DNA from: JAZDDE01 sp039714435
Lineage (GTDB): Bacteria; Gemmatimonadota; Gemmatimonadetes; Palauibacterales; Palauibacteraceae
DNA length: 10,799 nucleotides
NCBI GenBank assembly: GCA_039714435.1
Contig: JBDLJJ010000097.1
Coordinates: forward strand, 1-10,799
Reading direction: 5' to 3'
Position numbers and translations under genes: made by a program. The stretch's first letter is position 1. Every line of letters starts with the position of its first letter. Positions 1-5,508 of the stretch are shown here, piece after piece. The notes under the pieces were generated by a model. That model was not told the DNA's origin. It worked only from the letters and a program-made list of their open reading frames with translations, and made no database searches.

Positions 1-85
1 TCCGGTTCATCAAGTCTTCCGGATGAGCCTCGGATTCAGCGCCTGCCGGCGCCGATGTGGACGTGTCAGACGTGTCAGTAGCCAT
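1..85 (-). CDS. N-terminal fragment of an unknown protein (runs off the left edge)
   Basis: An ATG at 83-85 on the minus strand opens a frame that stays open to the window edge for 28 codons. A GGGAG ribosome-binding sequence lies a few bases upstream. The visible N-terminus is rich in Thr, Ser, Asp, Ala and Glu (starting MATDTSDTSTSAPAG) and has no signal peptide, membrane segment or recognisable motif, so it looks like a disordered acidic leader. A 9-base tandem duplication (61-69 and 70-78) encodes the repeated Asp-Thr-Ser. The gene points the same way as the lipoprotein gene to its right but is separated from it by about 147 bases, in which a weak promoter-like pair is visible. Function cannot be judged from this fragment. 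Confidence 0.55.
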   Translation of the reverse strand, partial: MATDTSDTSTSAPAGAESEAHPEDLMNR

Positions 86-139
86 CTATCTCCCGCGGCG
101 CTTCCGCCAGAACGTTCAGGTGTCGTGAAAAAGTCTGGA

Positions 140-169
140 AGAATAGGTGTTTTCCCGGTGCAGCGCCAA
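140..169 (-). promoter_or_regulatory. weak sigma-70-like promoter candidate for the left-edge gene
   Basis: Read on the minus strand, TTGGCG (164-169) and TATTCT (140-145) are separated by 18 bases. They lie about 55 bases upstream of the ATG at 85, giving an expected leader of roughly 50 bases. The match is moderate and found by eye only. Nothing else was recognised in the 86-232 gap. Confidence 0.25.
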
Positions 170-232
170 GAAATGCGCCCTGTTACGGCCCGGCTGTAGG
201 CGCTCGGGAGCTATGCAAGGACGCTTGTAGGG

Positions 233-1351
233 TCAGCCACCCGAAACCACCCATGGCTCCAGGGCCTTTTTTCCAGCCTGATTCGCCCCATAGCGCGCTA
301 ATCCGAGAGAATACCAGGCCAGAGCACGAGAATCGTTCTCGGGTACGAGCACTGATCTCCCTGAGCCGTCGATCGAATCAAGCAGCTGCCTGGCGATCGC
401 ATCTACCCGGTCGGAATCGACGGGCGAACCGGTCAGGATGTACAGCCCAGCGGGCGGGCCCCATCCCAAGCTTCCTAGCGTGTGTGCCTCCTGAGACGGC
501 GTCCCGATGGCGTTGTAATGGACGCGAAGCACGCCGTCGATCGCTTCTAATACAGGCATAGACGCCCCATCGTACCAGGCGAGGCCCTCGATGATGAATG
601 TCTCGTGCAGCAGATCGTTGGCCCGCTTACCTGCAACGCTATACGGCCAATTCGACGAGTCGGCATGAGAGGGGGCGTCCCATGGTTCGCCTTGCTGGCT
701 GCGGAGGAAGGTGGCGAGCTTCTCTGCAAGGTCCCCGTCTATGTCGACCCCGGACGCGCGCAGCCGAGACATCACACCGAGACTCAACGCCGAAACATTG
801 TGCACCACCAGACTCGAATCGGAATCCGCAGGTTGATCCGAATACCAGATCGCCGCATTAGGTCCGTCCTCCCAGCAGCAGGTTGCTGTTCTCAGAGTCT
901 GTTCGGCCTCAGCAGCCCTATCCAGATACTTCACGTCCCCGAGGACTTCAAAAGCGTCCAGGAACGTGAGCGCTGCCGCCGCAGTGGTGTACGAGTAAAT
1001 CGTCTCTTGGGGATTGACCGAGCCATCGCCGAACGCGTCCCAGGCGTACGAGAGGCCCCAGCCCGGGACGCCCGGCCGTACAGTCATCTCCTCCAGACGA
1101 TCGAGCAGACCGCGCGTAGATTCCTCATGGGATGGGTCGATCAGTGTCAGATGCAGGTAGGCCCGGGCTGCGAGAAGGACGACATCGGGCTCCTGGTTTG
1201 CCTCAGCCCCAAGTGCATTCAGTACCGCTCGTGAGGCTTCGATCGCTGGCTGGCCGCCACCGGGTGCCGTCGGAGCGTTGTCGCCGAAACATCCAATTAG
1301 GATCGGGGCCGCCAGCAGCACGGCCGAGATCATGGGATGGTGTGCACGCAC
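233..1351 (-). CDS. Lipoprotein with alpha/alpha-toroid-like repeats, function unknown
   Basis: I do not recognise a named family. The start chosen is GTG at 1349-1351, because AAGGA stands 7 bases upstream and the product then begins with a compact lipoprotein signal peptide (MRAHHPMISAVLLAAP then the lipobox LIGC, lipidated Cys21). An upstream in-frame GTG at 1400-1402 would add 17 residues, and an ATG at 1331-1333 would remove 6. The mature protein of about 350 residues has repeated amphipathic helix pairs with aromatic- and Gly-rich turns (VPGWGLSYAWD, ETIYSYTTAAAALTFLDA, HETFIIEGLAWYDG, LGWGPPAGLY, ALAWYSLGLARYG). This spacing is typical of (alpha/alpha)6 toroid proteins such as six-hairpin glycosidases, polysaccharide lyases and C5-epimerase C-terminal domains. 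I could not identify catalytic residues. It lies about 130 bases downstream of the glycerate kinase gene on the same strand, so co-transcription is possible but not shown. Confidence 0.75.
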   Translation of the reverse strand: MRAHHPMISAVLLAAPILIGCFGDNAPTAPGGGQPAIEASRAVLNALGAEANQEPDVVLLAARAYLHLTLIDPSHEESTRGLLDRLEEMTVRPGVPGWGLSYAWDAFGDGSVNPQETIYSYTTAAAALTFLDAFEVLGDVKYLDRAAEAEQTLRTATCCWEDGPNAAIWYSDQPADSDSSLVVHNVSALSLGVMSRLRASGVDIDGDLAEKLATFLRSQQGEPWDAPSHADSSNWPYSVAGKRANDLLHETFIIEGLAWYDGASMPVLEAIDGVLRVHYNAIGTPSQEAHTLGSLGWGPPAGLYILTGSPVDSDRVDAIARQLLDSIDGSGRSVLVPENDSRALAWYSLGLARYGANQAGKKALEPWVVSGG

Positions 1352-1358
1352 TAGAGAG

Positions 1359-1363
1359 TCCTT
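1359..1363 (-). promoter_or_regulatory. Ribosome-binding site deciding the lipoprotein start
   Basis: AAGGA on the minus strand, 7 bases before GTG at 1351. The longer candidate start at 1402 has only a weak AGG 5 bases upstream, so this site favours the shorter protein with an ordinary lipoprotein signal peptide. Confidence 0.5.
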
Positions 1364-1481
1364 CGGCTGAAGCTGAGCGGTTTTTAGACGTCCCGTTCTC
1401 ACTTCTGCCTAGCACGTTGCGTGCCCTGCCGCGGTCAGCTGCTGTGGGAATGCTGGAGAGCGACCCTTCGCAAGCAGACAT

Positions 1482-2612
1482 TCAGCGATCCAAAAGAGCC
1501 TGAGCTGCCAGTAGCGAGATGTCCGCCAGCGATACCCTGGCGCCGTGTCCGCCGATAACTCGCACTCCCCGTGGGACCTCACCCTTGACGCGACCTGCAA
1601 CCAGCCAGACGGGACGCTCTGCGCGTGTGGCCGCGGCGATAACCGTTGCCGGGCCCTTACCGAGCAGGCTGCCCTCATCCCACGAGCCCTCGCCGGTAAT
1701 GACGAGATCTGCGCTGGCTACTTTGGAAAAGAAGCCGATTCGGTCCAGCACCCAGCGGGCGCCGGGAACCAGGCTCGCGCCCGCGAAAGCGGCCAGCCCA
1801 GCTCCGAGGCCGCCGGCCGCTCCCGCTCCAGCCAGGTTCGGTATGTCCGCTAGGTCCGCCCCGTGCGGGCCCAGGTCCAGCGCCATACGCTCGGCCAGTC
1901 GCTCCAGGCCAGCCTCGAGCAGCCCGACCTGCTCCCCGGTGGCGCCTTTCTGCGGGCCGAATCGGCGGGCGGCGCCGTCGGGCCCAAGCAGCGGGCTGGC
2001 TACATCGGCCAGCGCGACTATGTCTGGGGCCAGCCAGGTCTCTGCCGGGCCTACGATGCGGGCCAGGCCGGCCAGAGAGCAGCCACCGGCCGCGACGACC
2101 TCACCAGCAGCATCGAGAAAACTGAATCCGAGCGCCCTGGCCATGCCGGAGCCGCCGTCCACCGTGCCGGAGCCGCCCAGTCCGACGATGATCGAGACCG
2201 CGCCCGCCCCTGCTGCGTGTAGCACGAGTTCTCCCACGCCGCGGGAGTCTGTCAGGCAGGGGTTTCGCTCGCCCGGCGGCACCAGATGCAGGCCGCAAGC
2301 ATCTGCCGATGCGACGACGGCGGTGGCGTCGTCGAACCACAGTATCCGGGCCTCCACAGGCGCTCCCACGGGGCCGGTGACTTCCAGACGTTCCGTGCGC
2401 CCGCCGAGAACTCGGCCCAGGACGCCGAGCAGTTCGGGCCCGCCGTCCGAAATGGGCAGCGCGACGATATCCGCTGCCGGTAACGCCTGCCGCACGCCGA
2501 GTTCGATCGCGTCCGCTACTTCGAGCGCGGAAAAGCTGTCCCGAAACGCGGCCGGACTGATCAGGACTCGGATAACACCTCCTTCGCGTGGCGTGGCCAG
2601 CGGCGTAGACAC
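1482..2612 (-). CDS. glxK: Glycerate kinase, GlxK/GarK (type II) family, divergent
   Basis: Predicted cytosolic enzyme phosphorylating D-glycerate to 2-phosphoglycerate, which feeds glyoxylate/glycerate carbon into lower glycolysis. At 376 residues it has the usual length. Family signatures in order: N-terminal strand and loop (SPAAFRDSFSA, 19-29), PISDGG (53-58), the glycine-rich GLGGSGTVDGGSGM (144-157), GPQKGA (219-224), GAAGGLGAGLAAF (264-276) and GEGSWDEGSLLGKGP (307-321). Two conserved stretches are altered: the usual D-S-F-K is A-A-F-R, and the usual DGGEGT reads DGGPEL, so activity or substrate could differ. The first frame-compatible start is GTG at 2610-2612 without an upstream ribosome-binding site. 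A perfect AAGGAGGT lies inside the frame at 2577-2584, and the family's usual N-terminus aligns with the ATC codon just after it (2571-2573), so the true start is unsure. The gene is divergent from the phosphodiesterase gene. Confidence 0.88.
   Translation of the reverse strand: MSTPLATPREGGVIRVLISPAAFRDSFSALEVADAIELGVRQALPAADIVALPISDGGPELLGVLGRVLGGRTERLEVTGPVGAPVEARILWFDDATAVVASADACGLHLVPPGERNPCLTDSRGVGELVLHAAGAGAVSIIVGLGGSGTVDGGSGMARALGFSFLDAAGEVVAAGGCSLAGLARIVGPAETWLAPDIVALADVASPLLGPDGAARRFGPQKGATGEQVGLLEAGLERLAERMALDLGPHGADLADIPNLAGAGAAGGLGAGLAAFAGASLVPGARWVLDRIGFFSKVASADLVITGEGSWDEGSLLGKGPATVIAAATRAERPVWLVAGRVKGEVPRGVRVIGGHGARVSLADISLLAAQALLDR
2577..2584 (-). promoter_or_regulatory. Perfect Shine-Dalgarno sequence inside the glycerate kinase N-terminus
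   Basis: AAGGAGGT on the minus strand lies within codons 10-12 of the annotated frame. No ATG, GTG or TTG follows in frame at a suitable distance. An ATC codon begins 3 bases after the motif (2571-2573), exactly where the initiator Met of GlxK-type proteins aligns. This suggests either a rare ATC start or a degraded former ATG. Confidence 0.45.
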
Positions 2613-2635
2613 TCATGCGGCCGAAAAGCTACTGT
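2606..2635 (+). promoter_or_regulatory. Promoter candidate for the phosphodiesterase-dinB-HD operon, nearly leaderless
   Basis: TAGACA (2606-2611, five of six bases matching TTGACA) and TACTGT (2630-2635, a TAnnnT -10 box) are 18 bases apart. The -10 box ends 7 bases before the ATG at 2643, so transcription would start at or very near the start codon and the message would be leaderless or almost so. This agrees with the lack of a strong ribosome-binding site before that ATG. On the other strand TAGCTT (2626-2631) overlaps the same A/T-rich core and could serve the divergent kinase, though without a recognisable -35 box. Confidence 0.35.
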
Positions 2636-2642
2636 GTGAGAC

Positions 2643-3437
2643 ATGTTCGGGCACGGCAGTTCCATTCGCATCATTGGCCATAGGGGCGCGGCGGGCGTGG
2701 CGCCCGAAAACACCCTCGTCTCGTTCGAGCGCGGGGTGCTCGGCGGCGCTCAGGCCATCGAAATGGACGTCCATCGGGCCGCGTCTGGCGAGCTCGTAGT
2801 GTTCCATGATTCAACTCTGGATCGCACCACCAGCGGCAGCGGGCCGGTGGAAGCCATGTCGCTACCAGCACTCCAGCAGCTCGATGCGGGCTACGGTTTC
2901 ACGCCCGACCACGGACGGTCCTTTCCGTATCGGGAGAGCGGTGTCACGGTCCCGACGCTAGATCAGGCGGTAGAGGCGTGCGCTGGGTTGCCGCTGATAA
3001 TCGAGGTCAAGAGCGCGGCGGCGGGCCGGGCGCTGGGCGAGTGGCTGCGAGATCACCCGGCCAGGCCACGAATCCTGGTTGGCGGGGAGTCGCGCACCGA
3101 CTCGGCGCCGGCTGTGGCGGCGGCCATGTACAACTGCGCCAGCGCCGCCGATCTGCGGCCGACCGTTCTGCTCTCCAAGATCGGGCTGCACCGGCGCCTG
3201 CCCCCCAAAGTCTCAGCGGCCATGGTGCCGGTTTGGAGCCACGGCCTGCGCGTCGTCACGCGCGGATTCGTGCGGCGCACACACGAAACGGGACAGGGCG
3301 TGTTCGTCTGGACCGTTAACCGGCCGCAGGAGATGCGCAGGCTGTTCGACCTCGGCGTGGATGGGCTGATCAGCGATTTCCCCGCCATTGTCAGGCGCAT
3401 CGTGAATGAGCGACAGGCCCTGGAGTCCGCAGCGTGA
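2643..3437 (+). CDS. ugpQ: Glycerophosphodiester phosphodiesterase (GDPD family)
   Basis: Predicted cytosolic enzyme hydrolysing glycerophosphodiesters (deacylated phospholipid head groups) to sn-glycerol-3-phosphate and an alcohol. No signal peptide is visible, so it resembles the cytosolic UgpQ type more than periplasmic GlpQ; the symbol is by family resemblance. The GDPD TIM-barrel signatures are complete: GHRGAAGVAPENT (12-24, with His13, Arg14, Glu22), EMDVH (Glu40, Asp42), VVFHDSTLDRTTSG (His55 as second catalytic His), IEVKS (Glu121, Lys123), VFVWTVN and GVDGLISDFP near the C-terminus. The length of 264 residues is slightly above the usual 240-250. The ATG lacks a good ribosome-binding site and may be translated from a near-leaderless message. 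Its stop overlaps the GTG start of dinB by 4 bases (GTGA), so the two genes are probably translationally coupled. Confidence 0.92.
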   Translation: MFGHGSSIRIIGHRGAAGVAPENTLVSFERGVLGGAQAIEMDVHRAASGELVVFHDSTLDRTTSGSGPVEAMSLPALQQLDAGYGFTPDHGRSFPYRESGVTVPTLDQAVEACAGLPLIIEVKSAAAGRALGEWLRDHPARPRILVGGESRTDSAPAVAAAMYNCASAADLRPTVLLSKIGLHRRLPPKVSAAMVPVWSHGLRVVTRGFVRRTHETGQGVFVWTVNRPQEMRRLFDLGVDGLISDFPAIVRRIVNERQALESAA

Positions 3438-4699
3438 GAGCGCAGGATCCGGCCAGCCAGCGGGCCATACTGCATGTGGACATGGACGCCTTTTACGCGG
3501 CCGTGGAGGAGCGCGAGAACCCGGCTCTGCAAGGAAAGCCGGTCGTGATCGGGTCCGACCCCCGGGGCGGCCGGGGCCGGGGGGTCGTTGCTACCGCGAA
3601 CTACGAAGCTCGGCGCTACGGAGTCGGTTCGGCCATGCCGATCGGCCAGGCGTACCGGGCCTGCCCACAGGCCGTGTTTATTCGCCCCCGAATGTCGCTC
3701 TACGCCGAAGTATCGGCACGTGTGTTCGAGATTCTGGGCCAGGTCACGGATCTAATCGAACCACTCAGCATCGACGAAGCGTTCCTGGATGTCACGGCCA
3801 GCAGACGCCTGCTGGGGGATGGGCCGGCCGTGGCGCGGCACATAAAGGATGAAATCAAGCGACAGGAATCGCTTACAGCTTCGGTCGGCTGCGCTGCTTC
3901 AAAGTTCGTGGCCAAGGTGGCCAGTGATCTCGACAAGCCGGACGGGCTCGTGGTCGTCGAGCCGGGACGCGAGGCGGACTTTCTGGCCCCGCTTGGCATC
4001 GAGCGGCTGTGGGGAGCGGGGCCAAAGGCTCAGCAGCGGCTGAGGAATCTGGGCTGCGCTACGATCGGTGACGTGGCGGCCTGTTCGGAGGCCCGTCTTC
4101 AGAAGGCGCTGGGCGATGCACTCGGCGACCGCTTTCACCGGCTCAGCCGAGGGCTGGACACGCGGCCGGTCGACACGGGACGAGGCCGCAAGTCGCTGAG
4201 CAAAGAAGTCACCTTCGGCGCAGACGTGAGCGACCGCAAGCAAGTCGAGCGGCGGCTTCTCGCCCTGAGTGAGCAGACGGCGGCCGCTCTGCGAAAAAAG
4301 GGCCTCAGGGGCCAGACAGTCACGGTCAAGCTGCGCTGGGAGGGGTTCGAGACCGTGACCAGGCAAAGGACTCTACCGCAGCCTGCCGATACGCTGGAGG
4401 CGATCTGGCCCGTGGCCCGGGAGCTTTTCCGGAAGGCGGACCGGCCCCGTCTCAAGGTCCGCCTGGTGGGCGTCAGCCTTTCGGGGCTTAGCGAACGCTC
4501 GGCGGACCGCCGGCAGCTAGGCCTGTTTGAGCCGCCGGGAGAGGCGCCGGACACCCGTATCGCCGGAGCGCTGGATACCCTGAACGAGCGTTTCGGAGCC
4601 AATGCGGTCACCCGCGCCGCCGCGCTGGGGCAGAGCCGCCGGAGTTTCACACCTGACCCAGAACCAAGGAGCCCCGATGAGCCAGCTTCCGACGCGTGA
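3434..4699 (+). CDS. dinB: DNA polymerase IV (Y-family, DinB)
   Basis: Error-prone translesion DNA polymerase that extends stalled or damaged primer ends. Palm motifs are intact: HVDMDAFYAAVE (catalytic Asp16; Tyr21 at the steric-gate position that excludes ribonucleotides), YEARRYGVGSAMP (57-69) and SIDEAFLDVT (Asp114, Glu115). They are followed by SVGCAASKFVAKVASDLDKPDG and the helix-hairpin-helix thumb. The little-finger domain follows, and QLGLF at 361-365 is a standard beta-clamp-binding motif, here about 56 residues before the end rather than at the extreme C-terminus. A short Gly/Arg insert (DPRGGRGRG, 42-50) precedes the fingers, as in several non-enterobacterial DinB proteins. At 421 residues it is longer than E. 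coli DinB. It starts with GTG overlapping the stop of the phosphodiesterase gene, and its last 23 bases overlap the HD gene. No LexA-type operator was recognised. Confidence 0.95.
   Translation: MRAQDPASQRAILHVDMDAFYAAVEERENPALQGKPVVIGSDPRGGRGRGVVATANYEARRYGVGSAMPIGQAYRACPQAVFIRPRMSLYAEVSARVFEILGQVTDLIEPLSIDEAFLDVTASRRLLGDGPAVARHIKDEIKRQESLTASVGCAASKFVAKVASDLDKPDGLVVVEPGREADFLAPLGIERLWGAGPKAQQRLRNLGCATIGDVAACSEARLQKALGDALGDRFHRLSRGLDTRPVDTGRGRKSLSKEVTFGADVSDRKQVERRLLALSEQTAAALRKKGLRGQTVTVKLRWEGFETVTRQRTLPQPADTLEAIWPVARELFRKADRPRLKVRLVGVSLSGLSERSADRRQLGLFEPPGEAPDTRIAGALDTLNERFGANAVTRAAALGQSRRSFTPDPEPRSPDEPASDA
4666..4671 (+). promoter_or_regulatory. Ribosome-binding site of the HD gene, inside dinB
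   Basis: AAGGAG, 5 bases before the ATG at 4677 and within the last codons of dinB. It decides for the ATG at 4677 over the upstream in-frame ATG at 4602, which would add 25 residues of non-conserved sequence lying deep inside dinB. Confidence 0.75.
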
Positions 4700-5252
4700 T
4701 CAGGCGGTGGCGCTCATGCACGAATACACAGCCAATGAGAATCTTCGGCGGCATATGTATGGCGTGGAAGCATGCATGAGGGCCTACGCCGAGAAGTACG
4801 GCGAGGACGCCGAACTCTGGGGCCAGACTGGCTTGCTGCATGACTTCGACTACGAGCGCTGGCCCAACGACGATCACCTGCCCGACGCGGAGCACCCGAG
4901 CGCCGGCGTCTCCGTACTGCGTGAGCGGGGCTATCCCGAGGAAATGCTGCAGGCGATCATGGCGCACGCCGACTACACGGACACCGCCGCCGAGAGCAAG
5001 CTGGACATCACACTGCGCGCCGTCGATGAACTGTCGGGGTTTGTGATCGCATGTACTCTCGTTCGCCCCAACGGGATATCGGACCTGGCGCCCAAGTCGG
5101 TGAAGAAGAAGCTCAAAGACAAGGCCTTCGCCGCGGCCGTGGACCGTGAGGGCATCCGGGAGGCGCAGGAAGCGCTGGGCGAAGACCCCACGGAGCATAT
5201 CCAATTCGTAATCGATGCCCTGCGCTCGGAGGCCGACGCGCTGGGCCTGTAG
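4677..5252 (+). CDS. HD-superfamily hydrolase (COG2316-like)
   Basis: A 191-residue predicted metal-dependent phosphohydrolase of the HD superfamily. The metal-binding pattern is complete: His26 (in ENLRRHMYGVE), His55-Asp56 (GLLHDFDYE), His97 (IMAHADY) and Asp117 (RAVDELSGF). The C-terminal part, with a Lys-rich SVKKKLKDKAFAAAVDRE stretch (141-158), is characteristic of the small bacterial group called predicted hydrolase, HD superfamily (COG2316). Its substrate is not known; nucleotides are a common target of HD proteins, but nothing here shows that. The gene overlaps dinB by 23 bases with its own strong ribosome-binding site, so it belongs to the same transcript. Co-occurrence with dinB and a GDPD may reflect simple packing rather than shared function. 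No signal peptide or membrane segment is seen. Confidence 0.88.
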   Translation: MSQLPTRDQAVALMHEYTANENLRRHMYGVEACMRAYAEKYGEDAELWGQTGLLHDFDYERWPNDDHLPDAEHPSAGVSVLRERGYPEEMLQAIMAHADYTDTAAESKLDITLRAVDELSGFVIACTLVRPNGISDLAPKSVKKKLKDKAFAAAVDREGIREAQEALGEDPTEHIQFVIDALRSEADALGL

Positions 5253-5321
5253 CCGACCCACGGGGCCGGTAGCCAATTTCGTGCAGCGGGTGTTCGCGCT
5301 CGCTAGATTCCTTTGCTCACC

Positions 5322-5342
5322 CGGCGACCGATTTGATCGCCG
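5322..5342 (+). repeat. Short inverted repeat in the leader of the small membrane protein gene
   Basis: CGGCGA (5322-5327) and TCGCCG (5337-5342) form a perfect 6-base-pair stem around a 9-base loop. It ends 2 bases before the ATG at 5345 and could fold in RNA or be an operator half-site pair. No T-tract follows, so it is not a classical terminator. The remaining intergenic sequence from 5253 shows no convincing promoter or terminator. Confidence 0.3.
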
Positions 5343-5344
5343 TT

Positions 5345-5500
5345 ATGACCCAGGAAGCTCGTTCTCACCGGGAGGCCCAACTGACTACGACCGGAATCAC
5401 CACGATGATCCTCATCCTCGCTTTCGTTTGGGGAGGTTTCGGGTATCTCATACTTCGGGCCGTGAGACGGGAAAAGGCTAAAAAAGACTCAATTTCGTAG
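5345..5500 (+). CDS. Small single-helix membrane protein, MetS-like NSS transporter small subunit
   Basis: A 51-codon frame from ATG 5345 to TAG 5500, too short for most gene calls. The core TTTGITTMILILAF-VWGGFGYLI-LRAVRREKAKK is one transmembrane helix with a W-G-G motif and a basic cytosolic tail. This matches the MetS/MaAIMP small-subunit family, whose members are usually 30-40 residues, start M-[ST]-T and accompany a large neurotransmitter:sodium-symporter (NSS) protein for methionine/alanine uptake. The ATG has no ribosome-binding site, whereas GGGAGG stands 5 bases before an in-frame CTG at 5381, which would give a family-sized 39-residue protein. The boundaries given use the ATG, and CTG initiation is my preferred alternative. 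No NSS large subunit is in the window, so it appears orphan here. The gene ends 8 bases before the next start, which suggests one transcript. Confidence 0.65.
   Translation: MTQEARSHREAQLTTTGITTMILILAFVWGGFGYLILRAVRREKAKKDSIS
5370..5375 (+). promoter_or_regulatory. Ribosome-binding site pointing to a CTG start
   Basis: GGGAGG followed by the 5-base spacer CCCAA and CTG at 5381-5383, in frame with the MetS-like protein. No ATG, GTG or TTG lies at a comparable distance in this frame. Confidence 0.5.
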
Positions 5501-5508
5501 GGGGACCT

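Noticed and set aside
605..1234. A 209-codon plus-strand frame opposite the lipoprotein gene
   Set aside because: No signal, motif or ribosome-binding site; the opposite strand has a lipobox and helical repeats.
1519..2799. A 426-codon plus-strand frame, longer than the glycerate kinase it faces
   Set aside because: The product is low-complexity (Ser, Pro, Ala, Arg, Thr) with no motif, while the opposite strand carries ordered glycerate kinase signatures. It also runs into the phosphodiesterase gene. It is a GC-rich antisense shadow.
4647..5276. A 209-codon minus-strand frame over the HD gene
   Set aside because: The HD metal-binding residues on the plus strand explain the sequence; the minus-strand product has no recognisable feature.
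5215..5481. An 88-codon plus-strand frame across the gap between the HD gene and the M49-like gene
   Set aside because: Its product is Arg/Pro/His-rich and non-descript; the alternative frame from 5345 encodes a convincing single-helix membrane protein in the same bases.
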